Shown here: piece after piece, positions 20,672 through 31,731 of the stretch | Position numbering within the stretch: position 1 is the first letter of the stretch | Layout of the letters: each line of letters starts with the position of its first letter | NCBI GenBank assembly: GCA_951394045.1 | Contig: OX596000.1 | Location: forward strand, 1,054,001 to 1,118,000 | Reading direction: 5' to 3' | From: Nitzschia sp. DOCU1 | Lineage: Eukaryota > Bacillariophyta > Bacillariophyceae > Bacillariales > Bacillariaceae | Length of the DNA: 64,000 bases | Translations under genes and position numbers: made by a program | The notes under the pieces: model-generated | Databases searched by the model: none | What the model saw: the letters and a program-made list of their open reading frames with translations, nothing else | What the model was told of the DNA's origin: nothing

Positions 20672-21572
20672 ATTGGAAAGAAAAAGGAAAAGGAAAGGAA
20701 AAGAACAAACACAGTAACACAACAGGGAACCTTGGTTTGGTCGGTTTGTGGTGGGACTATTCTTGGTGAAAGAAACATAGTTTTATATAAGGGATCATTT
20801 AACCGTAACGACGTAACAATAATAGTAAAAAAATTTCTCGAAAATGATGGATGGGGTATCTAGTACTACCAAAGTCAACAACAACTGGACCTTAGTCCCA
20901 ACTACCGTACTAGGCAGGTTGTAGTACAGCCATCATGCACGATACTCCATTCAAAGTATCTTACGCTTCTAGTTTGCGAGGATTGATTCTTTGTTGCCCC
21001 AGCACCAGCAGCAAGTAAAATGCCACACCAACAAACAAGGATAGTAGTACAAGCAAGGTAAGCCAGCCAGGCAGCCACAACCGCAAGTAGTACTACTAGC
21101 TAGGGCCACTTTTCAAAGAGACTCTTAACTTGTTGCTGCTGTGGCTTTTCAACTACTATTGTCATATTCTTGGTATTACAACAACAGCACCACCACTCGG
21201 GTGTATTGGTGGAAGGAGGAGAGCAGGGCACAATCTTATGTAGTAGGGAATGAAGCCAGCAGCACGGGAGGACCTGCAGGACGCTGAGCCGCTCCTCCTA
21301 TTAGTACTACTAGTACCACCACTGCTATTGGCCGTTTCTTCTTCTCCTTCTCGCGGCATTTCAAAACAACTCATAACTTTTGCTATTCAACTACTAGTAT
21401 CACATCTTTCTTTTGATTTGACAAGAAGAACTGCCGCAAATGGTGGTGGGGAATGAAAGCACGGGCAGGACCAGCAGGAAGAAGCACAAATACAAGCATC
21501 ACACCCCCACCGTGAGGACCATCCACCATTCGGATTGTGTCCCTGATCCATAGCACCGAGCAGTAGGATAGT
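20672..21572. other. Convergent 3' region rich in TAGTAC / ACTAGT words
   Basis: This is 0.9 kb between two converging genes. It holds no gene, but many copies of TAGTAC, GTAGTA and ACTAGT occur (around 20862-20940, 21049, 21087-21100, 21301-21316, 21392). Similar words appear downstream of several other genes in this window, so they may relate to 3'-end formation. Confidence 0.45.
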
Positions 21573-22469
21573 TTACTCCTTCTTTTCGAGTTTGTAATTG
21601 ATTCCAGAAGCGACTTCCTCCGTTCTCTCATTTACCACGCAGAAGCGATGATCTTTGGCTTCTTCTTTAAAGATGACAGCACATTCGTCCGAAGACGCGA
21701 AAATAACATTGGCCGAATCCAGGACAAATTTCCAATCCGACAAAATGTACGTCATCATACCAGCGGCCAACACCGCAGCCATGGGGCGTAGATTCTCGGG
21801 GACTCGGTCTAAAAGGACCAAACCAATTTCAGAAGCAAACAGCAACAGCGACGCCGAAAACGTCCGGAATCCACGTCGTCGCAGTTCCGCTGTCTTACTC
21901 AAAAAATCTTCGTAGTGACTATCTTTCTTTAATCCTAAAGACGTCTTGCCGTATAGGATAGATAGTGAAAAGACAATGGTAGCGTGCAATCCACACAATG
22001 CGGAGGCTCCAGCCACCAGCAGAGTGCCTGGGTACAAGAGTTGTTGGATAGTTGATCCATCCGATGGTGGGCTAAAATTAGCCACCAGCGAAAAGGAGGC
22101 AGAAGCTGCCAAGATACTGACTAAAACGTAGGCTTCAAAAGACGCGAGTCGTGTGTTTTCTCGATCTAGGCAGAGATCGAAACTCTCATCAGCGCCGTTC
22201 AGAGAGACGGATTCGTCTTCTCGGAAGGACGAAGAAAGTTCGTCGAAAGTGGCACTCTGGAAGGCCAAGTTCTTGTCATCTTTATGACGAACATAGTAAA
22301 GGCGCTGGGAAGGAGTCTCTGTCATGCCACGAGCAAATGTAGAGATTCTTGGCGCTGCTGTTGTCGGAGCGATCGTGGTTGATCGACGGGGACATAGAAA
22401 GGCCTCGGACGAGGATGACCATGCCGCCCCAAACAAAATGAGCGGGGATGCAATGCTGAAAAGTCTCAT
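21573..22469 (-). CDS. Plastid-targeted multi-pass membrane protein of unknown function
   Basis: A 298-residue protein that I do not recognise. Residues 1-23 are a signal peptide followed by SEA-F-LCP, with Phe24 at the cleavage point: a strong diatom plastid-entry motif. A transit-like Ser/Thr/Arg region follows. Four hydrophobic segments are visible: YVLVSILAASASFSLVA, LLVAGASALCGLHATIVFSL, TFSASLLLFASEIGLVLL and MAAVLAAGMMTYILSDW. The C-terminus is charged (KLEKKE). Envelope or thylakoid location is inferred. A decayed paralogue of its C-terminal half lies 1 kb away (23342-23600, same strand), so the gene has been duplicated locally. Confidence 0.72.
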   Translation of the reverse strand: MRLFSIASPLILFGAAWSSSSEAFLCPRRSTTIAPTTAAPRISTFARGMTETPSQRLYYVRHKDDKNLAFQSATFDELSSSFREDESVSLNGADESFDLCLDRENTRLASFEAYVLVSILAASASFSLVANFSPPSDGSTIQQLLYPGTLLVAGASALCGLHATIVFSLSILYGKTSLGLKKDSHYEDFLSKTAELRRRGFRTFSASLLLFASEIGLVLLDRVPENLRPMAAVLAAGMMTYILSDWKFVLDSANVIFASSDECAVIFKEEAKDHRFCVVNERTEEVASGINYKLEKKE

Positions 22470-23341
22470 CTTTCACGTCGATAATAGTGTTTCGAAGTGT
22501 AACAATTTATGGATTGATGAAAAAATTAGCAGTACTATCGCCCTCTATCAGGTAGGATCTCCGTGACGATGCCCCTGGGGGTTAGACTTTTCTGTGGAGA
22601 GTTTTGCGTATTTTAATATGAGAGCAATGTGTGAGCAAGAAAAGGGCATTTAGGTTTCAAAGAAGCGAAGGTCGCAGTTTCGCGAATTGGTTTCTAACGA
22701 TGACATCATCACACATAAGCCCTATTACACTTCGTCGGCGAGTGTCGGGAAATTATCGATGACGCAGAGGCGCGCTACGAACCCATTTCGCTATATCTTC
22801 GTTAGCGTATTGGCACATTTTCCAGCATCGGGAAAATATCAGGTAGACCATTTCTCCGATGGATAGAACCCTTCGTGTTTTCGCTCGGGAGTCGCGACGG
22901 GACCTACTGCACGGTCCCCAGTTTGTTGCGAACTGTATGGGTTGCACTCTGCGCTGCTTTACTATAGAAGCAGTAGTAGCTACTAGAGAGTTGCCGAGGA
23001 TACCAGCAAATGAGGTAGTATTTCGTTGATTCTTCTTGTTGTTTGCGCCGGCAGCCGCCGGAACAAGAAGAAGAAGAACAAAGCCGCACCAAATTCAATA
23101 TCCCAGCATGAACAAACAAGAAGGATACTACAAAGAACACGCTATTAGCAATCAAGCAAACCGCACCTAGAGTCTACTACCATATTTCTCCTCAGAGTCC
23201 TGATTTCGAGGTGCAATGCTGGTCATGCTGCTTCATCATCCTCCTCGCCATCAAGAAAGCGGCATTAGTACTAGAACCCTCGTGTATGGTGGTGCCACCA
23301 CCACCACCACATGCCGTGTTGTGTTTTGCCAAGGTGAGAGG
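22470..23341. other. Intergenic, no gene seen
   Basis: This stretch lies upstream of the plastid membrane gene and downstream of its pseudogene copy. I see no coding sequence. An ACAAACAAGAAGGATACTA segment near 23109 recalls ACAAACAAGGATAGTAGTA near 21037, downstream of the intact gene, so the duplication may have included the 3' flank (weak). Confidence 0.35.
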
Positions 23342-23600
23342 TCAAAACAACCCTTGTTCATAGGCAGTAGCATTCAGCTGCTTGACTTTCTTGGTAAAAA
23401 AATCGTCTTCACTCATAAAGATTACTTTAGCCGAATCCAGAATTGCCTTTGAGTCAAAAAAGATACACGCCACAACGCTGAAAGCCAATGGCAACGCTAC
23501 ATATCTGATGTTTTCGGGAACTCAAGAAAAGAACACCAAAGCCACTTCCATGGAAAATTCAGCATATCCACAGAAACGCAGCGGCCGAAGGCTGCGTAAA
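23342..23600 (-). pseudogene. Broken paralogue of the plastid membrane protein (C-terminal half)
   Basis: Read on the minus strand, this segment matches the last third of the intact gene at 21573-22469: VPENIRYVALPLAFSVVACI aligns with its VPENLRPMAAVLAAGMMTYI, and DSKAILDSAKVIFMSEDDF with its DWKFVLDSANVIFASSDEC. An in-frame TGA lies just before VPEN, where the intact gene has CGA (Arg), so a C-to-T change at a CpG explains it. The N-terminal signal and first membrane segments are not found. The local reading frame ends at a TGA at 23342-23344. Confidence 0.75.
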
Positions 23601-25057
23601 TACACGCGGCTGAGGCCGCACCAGCGCGAGCAAGGTTGGCACCTTGCAAGTCGGAACGCTCATCGCTAAATTGTCGATGATGTGATGATGAAATGGTACC
23701 CCTTCAAGTTTCTCAACAACATTGCTCTCTTCCTCTCACTGTTATCAATCACATTGTCTCTACCGGTAGCTTTTCATCTTTTGGCTTTATAGATGTGGGA
23801 ACATTGTTGAACACTTTGGGACAGAGTTCAGGGAGACAACATCATGTGGTCTCGCCAAGATTGCCATCTCTAATGACAACAATTCACCAACTCATGTGGG
23901 TCAAGCATGGAGTTTGGAAGCCCCATTTGACTAGAGATTCGGATTAGGTTTTTCTCTAATTTGAGTACTAGTTCTGGGGGACTTGGTGGTGCACCATGTT
24001 CATTGGATTCAACCTCCAGCTGCCTGGTGATTTCACACTGCTCTCAAAGTGCACCAACCAGCAGGCGCAGACGACAACCTAGTGACAGACTTGGAATGCT
24101 GATGAGGAAGAAACACATAAATTCATTTGAGGCTCTGCCAGATTGGCCTGAATGGAGACCCAGAATTATCCAGAAGCTGCTGAATGAAAGAAAGGAGATG
24201 GCGTGCAACCACCTGCTGGAAGAAGTCACGTGACAAGCGGATTAGAGCATAGAAAGTGAGCACAGGTGAGCAAGAGGCTGCTGCAAAGCCTAACAAATTA
24301 CTACAATACAGCTACCAGTGAGAACATTGTGGACTAAAGACTTTGACTGCAATGCCATTTGCCTGAAATCGGGTACAAACGGTGAATCCGAGCAACGGTG
24401 ATCCCCTAGTTTTCCAAGTGGTGTCATGCAGGGAGGTACCCCTTCACCCCCTTCAGTTGGTGCTATGAAACAAGTATAGATTGCAATGATGCAAGATGCC
24501 ACATTTCCTAGAACAAGGTTTCAGTGAGCAGCTGTGGGAGGAGGTAGTTTTCTTTTGCGACATCTGGGATGCTTTACCTTACTTCGCGCCACAGCTTCAT
24601 GTATCAAAGCGTGCACTAGTAGTATTCTGAAGATAGAAGTTTATCGATTCCCGTAATGTTAGTTCTTAGCTTTAGCTTAGATAGTCAACGCCAATGAAAG
24701 CAGTGGAAACAGTGCAGCAACTACTGTGTGGTTGTAATCATCTCTGCCCAAAGCAACAGGCGGACCTTGCTCGATTTGTGGCTGTGCATGCATGCTTTCA
24801 GCTGGCCATGCTGGCTTGTTTGCATTTCCACATTCATTTACGCAAGCTTAATTGCAGAAATGCTGAAGTTTATAGGGAAAAGAGCAACAGGGAAGTTGAA
24901 AATGTCTGGAAACCAGGAATCCGCTGTTGATTTTCTGTGTGGTGCGTTGTGCCGAGAAGGCAGTGCACTGTACTATCATATGCTACACTGTTAAACGGGG
25001 ACAAGGAGACGTCAGAGGGGTTAAGAGGTTTTATTTGTTAAATGCTGCCGCTCCGCG
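23601..25057. other. Accessory intergenic region, possibly decayed mobile sequence
   Basis: This 1.5-kb stretch lies between the pseudogene and the retroelement. Around 23800-23940 one frame reads like eroded coding sequence (AISNDNNSPTHVGQAWSLEA) before stops, and 24100-24230 is open in another frame. I recognise no family and cannot define element ends. Confidence 0.3.
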
Positions 25058-25071
25058 CACATCGGCATGCC

Positions 25072-25226
25072 CGTTATTTCCCCGAAGGAGTGGCATGGTT
25101 TAGTCTAGTTAGTTTAGCCGGGTGTTCGTATCCCGCGCGGTAATGCCATAATATTTTGTTGTAATGACCTTTATTACTCTTGTTACGTTTCGAGTGGCTC
25201 CGCGTCACTCAGTCGATGATTTCTCG
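25072..25226 (+). repeat. 5' LTR of the copia element
   Basis: A 155-bp repeat that differs at four positions from the 3' LTR. The left edge is uncertain by one base because the target duplication and the LTR share a C. It is short for an LTR and contains AATATTTTG and TTATTACTC AT-rich cores that could hold promoter or poly(A) signals. Confidence 0.9.
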
Positions 25227-25240
25227 GTTTATCAGACCCA
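25227..25240 (+). other. Candidate primer-binding site
   Basis: GTTTATCAGACCCA follows the 5' LTR directly. It resembles the initiator-tRNA-Met-type primer site of many copia elements (TGGTATCAGAGCC-like), but the match is imperfect. Confidence 0.4.
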
Positions 25241-25803
25241 AATGCTAATCACAATACCTGGGGAGGTTTTGACAATACCTGGCTCTTCGATTGATGAAGG
25301 GAGAGTCGGCGAAAGAGCGAAAAGAAAGAGGCTCATGGTCGTCAACCATGTTTCGTGTCGAGCATCGCGAAACGATGATTCAGCTGGCGTTGCTCGCTTC
25401 GGGCACGCACGGCCATCTCGCCACACGGGTGGATGCACCCACAAGCACTCTATGCTCGGAGCGCGGCAGCACGGGTTTACTCCGGCATGATACACGGCAA
25501 TGAAGGTCTTGGAAACTGGAGAAACCCCTAAGTAAAATTGGCCACCTCAGATGGAACATATGCTTCCGTCTTGATGGGCATATATGAATGGCGACATGTC
25601 TATCTGTTTCTCACCCTATAAGCCAATCAGATGTCGCTAATGAGATAAGGAAATTCCAGAAGATGTGCTGCTTTCCAATGCCGATGGCTTGCATCTCGGC
25701 TCGATGTTTTGCCATTCTTGAGATGATGTTTGCGTTCTTCCTCACACCAAGACTTTTGTTTCCTTAACATCTTGTTACGTTATCTTGTTTCTTTACTGTC
25801 ACT
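25241..25803 (+). other. Untranslated leader of the copia element
   Basis: This is 0.56 kb between the primer site and the gag ATG. Short ORFs on both strands show no recognisable protein. It probably carries packaging signals. Confidence 0.5.
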
Positions 25804-27279
25804 ATGGCTGCTGCTGCTGTTGACCCTGCTGTGCAGGAATTTGCTGGCTACCTTGGCGATGTCCTTGCTTTTGATCCCGAGATTATCGAGGCATTGCTCT
25901 GGCAGGGATATTCGACCTTCGAAGACGTAAAGGGTATCGTTGATGATGATGAGTTGGATGCGTTGTTCTCCGCTATTCGACGCCCTGGTGGAACCATCTT
26001 CAACAACAACGACGTCGAAATCAACAACCCCGGTACCTTCATGGGGACCAATCAGCAGAAGCGCTTCCGTCAGTTGGTCTACTACATTCGTTACATGAAA
26101 ACTATCCAGAGAGAGTTTGTTGCTGATGAGGCTACGCTTGGTCTTTTGACCAGATTGTGGAAGTTTAAGATTGACATGGACAGACTGAGGAAGGATGGTA
26201 ATCCTACGCTACCGGATAAGTTCACTACGGGTAAAAAGTCAAGGGAGACCATTGAGGATATCGATGCCTGGATTGGCTCGTCCTACGGAACCGAAGGTGC
26301 CCCGCTTGAGTATGTTATTCGCCCTGATGTTGAGCTGCCAATTACTGATCCTGGTTTTGGAAGCCCGACCTTTCGTTCGGAACTCATTCGTCGCAGTCGT
26401 CATGAGGGAGACATCTTCCAGATCGACAATGAAACCGTTTTCAGTCTCATGCGCCATGTTACCCACGGTACCGATGCATGGGCCTTCGTCAAACAATTTG
26501 ATCGCACCAAAGATGGGCACAGTGCTTACCTATCATTCAAGGCGCAGTATGCCGGCGCCTCTCACATCAATCAGGTGAAGAATAAGGCGGAGACTACCTT
26601 GAACACTATATTCTGGAATGGCAAGGCTCGAAACTTCCAGTGGGACGGCTTTATTGCCCGTCACAAAAGTGCATTTGCCGACTTGGAGGCTTATGGAGAG
26701 GGCCGAACCGAAGAGGCCAAGGTACGAAATTTGTTGTCCCGTATTACTGACGAGCGTCTTGCCGTTGCAAAGGGAGTTGTTTTCTCGAATGCGGCGCTAT
26801 TGACAAATTATCAACAAGCAATTGATTATCTTGGAGGGCAACTTGACGCGTCAGAAACTATGGTGAACGCGGCGCCCCCAAGGAATATCTCAAGCACCAC
26901 TAGCTCTGGTGATGATGGACAAGGCAATAATTATCGAGGACAAGGTCGCGGTGGAAGAGGCTGCGGACGAGGTTTTGGAAGAGGTGGTGGTAGAGGCGGT
27001 AGAGGACGAGGACGCGGAGGCGGCGGAGGAAGATTCTCCGAATCTGGCCACTTATTGAATAATGGCTCGTACCCCTTTGCTATCTGGAATACTTTCACGA
27101 AGGAGGAAAAGGACTATGTTATGGAACTGAAGCGCAAGTCGGGAAACCGGAATGTGTCAAGCGCTAAAACTCAAGAAACTCCGTCAACAGTTTCAACAGG
27201 CGCCCAAAGCAAAGCGTCATCCATGAGCGTCGACAACAGCCATGTTGCTGCTTCCATGACTCGACGAAAGAAAGAATGA
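25804..27279 (+). CDS. Gag-like capsid protein of the copia element
   Basis: A 491-residue protein with a mostly helical capsid-like body (residues about 10-350), then an RGG-rich nucleic-acid-binding tail (about 378-417, many RGRGG units) in place of the CCHC zinc knuckle that copia Gag often carries. It ends at a TGA (27277-27279), after which the same frame stays open into the protease. Gag and Pol are therefore in one frame, separated by a single stop codon. Confidence 0.85.
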   Translation: MAAAAVDPAVQEFAGYLGDVLAFDPEIIEALLWQGYSTFEDVKGIVDDDELDALFSAIRRPGGTIFNNNDVEINNPGTFMGTNQQKRFRQLVYYIRYMKTIQREFVADEATLGLLTRLWKFKIDMDRLRKDGNPTLPDKFTTGKKSRETIEDIDAWIGSSYGTEGAPLEYVIRPDVELPITDPGFGSPTFRSELIRRSRHEGDIFQIDNETVFSLMRHVTHGTDAWAFVKQFDRTKDGHSAYLSFKAQYAGASHINQVKNKAETTLNTIFWNGKARNFQWDGFIARHKSAFADLEAYGEGRTEEAKVRNLLSRITDERLAVAKGVVFSNAALLTNYQQAIDYLGGQLDASETMVNAAPPRNISSTTSSGDDGQGNNYRGQGRGGRGCGRGFGRGGGRGGRGRGRGGGGGRFSESGHLLNNGSYPFAIWNTFTKEEKDYVMELKRKSGNRNVSSAKTQETPSTVSTGAQSKASSMSVDNSHVAASMTRRKKE

Positions 27280-29811
27280 TCTCGTGGCATTTCCTGGCTA
27301 CGGCGGGTTGTTTCTTCTTATTCGTCTCACACGCCTGTCTCACGGTGCGAGCTGGACTCGCATGCCGACACATGCGCTTTCTGTCTCGAATATTGTTTTG
27401 TCCTCCACACCTATAACAGCAACATCAACGTCAGCGGCTTTCATGACAGTATGGAGCCGATCCGGAATGTTATCGAGGCCCTCGTCGCTGTCGCATACGA
27501 TTGCCCGGTAACTATGCAAACTTACATTCTCCTCTTTGATCATTCACTTGTCATTCCTAATATGTCTTGTCATCTTTTGTGTCCCGACCAATTGCGAGAA
27601 AACCAAATCACTGTAAATGACGTGGCTTTGCAGCGCATCCCACCGGATATGCGGGCGGCCACTGATCACAGTATCTTGGATCCCAAAAGCGGTCTGCATA
27701 TTCCGCTACAATACGACAAACCTTTCTCATACTTCAACGTCAGGAAACCGACTCGCGCCGAAGCCACAGACCCCATCAACTACACACATGTCCGTATGAC
27801 CAGCGAGTTGGAATGGAGGCCATCAGATTCAAACTCGAATCTCGTGGAAGAACACCTTCGGCGACAAGTCGGTGGGGATTCCTACTTCAAAACGATTTCG
27901 GCAACACACACACCACACACAACAAATCTATTCTCTCTTTCTTCTTTTCTACAGGCTGAAGAACGTTTCTGCTCTGCTTTTCACAACCTTGCTCTCGCCA
28001 CCGCTTTAGGGGACAAAGTAATGGTTACACTTGCTGCCATGAAAACAGTGGCGAAATCTACGCTTGTGACCGCTGATCAACTGGCGCGACAATGGCGTAT
28101 AAGCCTCGAAGCAGCACAGCGGACTTTGACGAAGACAACGCAACGAGCTGTTCGAGACTGGAGCCGTGTTTCAGGGGACAGATTATTTCGGCCAACGGAG
28201 TATGCCCTACGGTACAGACGGCTACGAAGCAAAATGTTTGTTGATGTGAAGTTCGGTCCCACAAAGTCCCTTGAAGGCAACACATGCATGGCTGTCTACT
28301 CAACGCCTTTTCAATGGGTAGCTGGTTTTCCACTCCTGAAAGAATCTGAAGTTCACACTACATTGGACAAGGTCTTTTGCAGCGTCGGATTCCCAGAATC
28401 CATAATTCCTGACTCTGCTCTCTCTCTCACTAAAGGCGAATTCTTGAAGTGATGTCAACGGGCTCAAGTTCCTGTTTTACCGGTTGAACCGTATCAACAC
28501 AATCAGTCGCAAGCCGAAAACGCAATTCGCGAGGTCAGCCGGCTCTACGAGCGGACGATGCTGGCCCGCAATGTTCCTGCCTGTCTCTGGGACCGTTGCT
28601 ATGCGACGTGTGCGGAACAACGAAGTCACACTGCTCTAGGTCATCCTGAGCAGAACGGTGAATGCGCAGCAACGATAGCTGCAGGGGACACGGCGGATAT
28701 TTCGCATTTGGTCAATTTTGGCTTTTATGATTGGTGCTGGGCTCGGTCGCCCCGCGAATCAAGTCAACCTCAGAAACAATTGTGTCGTTGGCTTGGGCCA
28801 AGTTTTGATGTTCCCGATGTTCTTTGCCAAGCAGTTCTCACCTCGAACGGTAGCATTTTGCATCGTTCTTCTGTTATTCCACTCTCGCAGGATGAGCTTC
28901 AAAACGAGGATATTAAGCAGATGAAAAAGGAGTTTACTGACAAACTTGCTGCGAAGCCTGGTGAACGAATTAAAGGTATTGAAATAAAACCAGACGATGG
29001 TGATAGACGTTTTATCCGGGCAGAGGACAATGTGCCGGCTTTTATTCCCTACGAGGATGATGAAACGAATGAAATCGATGAAAAGGACAGGGATTTTATT
29101 CCGCCTCCCTTCAATGAAGAAGACAAGCCGGTTGAGTATGACCACTACGTGTCTACGAAAATACGGAAGGCCACAGGGGATGGCAACAATGTTCTGACGG
29201 GAGTTATTCGTGGAAGAAAACGAGACTCGAAAGGGGACTTTATCGGGCAGTATCACGAGAACCCGCTGCTCGATACCGCCCAGTACGAAGTTGTTTGGTC
29301 TAATGGTGACATGGAGTCTGTTACAGCTAACCAAATTGTTGAATCCATCATGGAGTCTGTGGACGACGATGGTTACTCAATTGCTTTTGTTAAGGAGTTT
29401 GTCGACCACAGACGTGACGGTACAGCCCTGAAAACCGACGATGGTTTCATCGAACGTGCAGGACAGAAAATCCCAAAGCGCACTACAAAGGGCTGGGAAA
29501 TTTGTGCCGAATTAAATGACGGGAGCACAATTTGGATTCCCTTGAAGGACGCGAAGGAGGCCTATCCAGTGCAGCTTGCGGAGTACGCGGTTGCAAATAA
29601 GCTTGTTTTGGAACCGGTCTTTGCTTGGTGGGTTCCATTTACTCTCAAGAAAAGGGACAGTGTTTTGAAAGCGGTAAAACGCCGTGCCCTACGGCGAAAG
29701 AACGAGAAGTTTGGAATTGAGGTTCCGGGACCGATGGACGTTGCTCGTGCACTCGAGATTGATCGTGAGACGGGACCCAGCACTGGGCCAATGCGATGGC
29801 AAAGGAAGTGA
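27280..29811 (+). pseudogene. Protease-integrase part of copia Pol, interrupted
   Basis: This is open in the Gag frame. ELDSHADTC, just after the Gag stop, is the aspartic protease active site in the DSHAD form used by diatom copia elements. Integrase follows: FVDVKFGP (first Asp region), IIPDSALS (second Asp region) and NQSQAENAIREV (Glu region). A TGA at 28450-28452 cuts the integrase core between FLK and CQRA. The segment ends at a TGA at 29809-29811 after a frame change near 29775. Both breaks lie inside conserved domains, so they are probably damage, not design. Confidence 0.85.
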
Positions 29812-31403
29812 AGACGGTCCTGCCCGCTCTCAAAATACTTGATTCGGAAGAGAGAGTCCCAGTCGGATCACAGCTGATCGATTTGATGGTTGTTTTCGAC
29901 GTGAAGATGGACCTGACCCGCAAGGCGAGGATATGTGCGAGGGGCGACCAAACTGAACCGCCTTCTTCCGTCACCTATGCAAGTGTCGTGACAAGGGAAA
30001 GTATTCGTCTTGTGTTCTTACTTGCGTCCTTGAATGGTTTGTCTGTTCTCTCTGCCGATATAGCAGGTGCTTATTTAAACGCACCGTGTGCCGAAAGAGT
30101 CCACACTGTACTTGGACCCGAGTTCGGAGCGCTACAAGGGAAGACTGCTGTGATAGTAAAGGCACTCTATGGATTAAAATCTGCAGGATTTTCATGGAGA
30201 AGTTACTGCGCCAAGACCCTTCGGGAGGAATTGGGTTTTATTCCTTGTCGTGCCGATATGGACGTTTGGTTCCGCGAGGCTGTGAAACCGAACGGCGAAA
30301 AATATTACGAGTATCTGCTGGTTTATACCGACGACTTGCTTGCGATAAGTATGACCCCAAAATATATCCTTGACGACCTTAACAAGCGTTTCTTGCTAAA
30401 GGAGGATTCAATTGGAGAGCCGGCGCGGTACCTTGGAGCGACGATTTCAAAGTTTTGGATTGATGGCGACCCCCTACCGAAGTGGGCCATCGGTTCGGGG
30501 GAATATATCAAGGAAGCCATTCGTGTCATTAAATCAAGATTAGCGCAGATGGAGCTCGAGCTGAAGTCGGGAGCGAGCGCGCCATTCCCGTCTGGGTACA
30601 AACCAGAGTTGGATGTCAGTCCGTTACTCAATGATGAGGGAGCTACCTTTTACATGCAATGTGTTGGGATTCTTTGGTGGATTGTTGAACTCGGTCGAAT
30701 TGATATCTGTGCCGGAACATCAATGTTAGCGGCATACAATGCATGTCCGCGAGATGGACACCTCAAGGCAGCCTTACATGTCTTTGCCTACCTGAATAAT
30801 CATGAAAGATCTAACCTGGTTATGGACGATGGATATCCGGACCACTTGCCGGAGCTGCCAAAGCACGAATGGAAAGAGTTCTATCCTTGGGCGAGTGATG
30901 TCTGGCCACCTGATGCGCCTGCTCCCCTCGGGAAACATGTGGTAATTGTTATGTTTGTTGATGCATCGCATGCAGCTAATGTCGTTACTCGTCAGTCACG
31001 AACAGGTGTATTGATTTGGGTCAATCGTGCCCCGATCCTTTGGTATTCCAAGAAACAAAACTCGATTGAAACGAGTTCTTTTGGATCGGAGTTCATGGCG
31101 TTGAAGACGGGCGTGGAGATTTTGGAGGCACTTCGCTACAAGTTACGGATGTTAGGTGTTCCGATCGACGGGTACGCTCATGTTCTTGTCAACAACATGT
31201 CTGTTGTTAGCAATACAAGCGTACCGGAGTCTACGCTGAAGAAGAAATCAAATTTGATCGCGTATCACTACATGAGGTCGAAGGCAGCTGCGGATATTCT
31301 ACGTATTGGTTATGTCAATACGAAGGCGAATCTAGCCGACATGTTAACCAAGGTTCAGAGTGGAGCGGAGCGCAAGGAGCTTGCGAGGCAAATGTTGTTT
31401 TAA
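29796..31403 (+). pseudogene. Reverse transcriptase and RNase H part of copia Pol
   Basis: A 535-codon frame, shifted by one from the integrase segment. RT motifs are intact: ARICARGDQ, SADIAGAYLNAP, KALYGLKSAG and the catalytic LVYTDDLLAI (YTDD). RNase H is recognisable from MFVDASHAANVVTRQSRTG, LWYSKKQNSIETSSFGSEF and the end NTKANLADMLTK. The start at 29796 is only the first ATG in this frame; the conserved RT N-terminal stretch begins upstream and would join the preceding segment through a single-base shift. Confidence 0.9.
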
Positions 31404-31567
31404 GTCGCGTCTGACTCGTCGAGGGGGTGGCCTAAGTTTGTTGGCCATTCGTGTTGGACGTCCTGCGATGGGGCAGGTACCTCGGGCAGAATAGAATGTT
31501 GATGGTGGTTTGGTTCTCTTCGTTGAGGATAGTGCGATGTGATTGGACTCCTAGCTCCGTCTCCCAT

Positions 31568-31575
31568 CGAGGGGA
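31568..31575 (+). other. Candidate polypurine tract
   Basis: CGAGGGGA lies immediately before the 3' LTR, in the position where plus-strand priming is expected. Confidence 0.45.
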
Positions 31576-31576
31576 C

Positions 31577-31731
31577 CGTTATTTCCCCGAAGGAGTGGCA
31601 GGGTTTAGTCTAGTTAGTCAAGCCGGGTGTTCGTATCCCGCGCGGTAATGCCATAATATTTTGTTGTAATGACCTTTATTACTCTTGTTACGTTTCGAGT
31701 GGCTCTGCGTCACTCAGTCGATGATTTCTCG
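31577..31731 (+). repeat. 3' LTR of the copia element
   Basis: A 155-bp repeat matching the 5' LTR except at four positions, followed by the second copy of the TGCC target duplication. Confidence 0.9.

Larger units (their letters stand above)
25072..31731 (+). mobile_element. Ty1/copia LTR retrotransposon (CoDi-like), complete but mutated
   Basis: A 6.66-kb element bounded by 155-bp direct LTRs (four mismatches) with a 4-bp TGCC duplication at its edges. The internal order is gag, protease, integrase, reverse transcriptase, RNase H, which is the copia order. The three pol segments are split by two in-frame TGA codons (27277 and 28450) and a one-nucleotide frameshift near 29775, so it cannot make one polyprotein without recoding. 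LTR ends are CG...CG rather than the usual TG...CA. About 97% LTR identity indicates fairly recent insertion. It sits about 0.5 kb upstream of the first 7TM gene, on the same strand. Confidence 0.93.

Noticed and set aside
23690..24240. Decayed transposase around 23.7-24.2 kb
   Set aside because: Some frames look protein-like, but no family motif or terminal repeats could be found.
26930..27050. CCHC zinc knuckle in the copia Gag
   Set aside because: The region is RGG-rich, with only an isolated Cys; no CX2CX4HX4C pattern is present.
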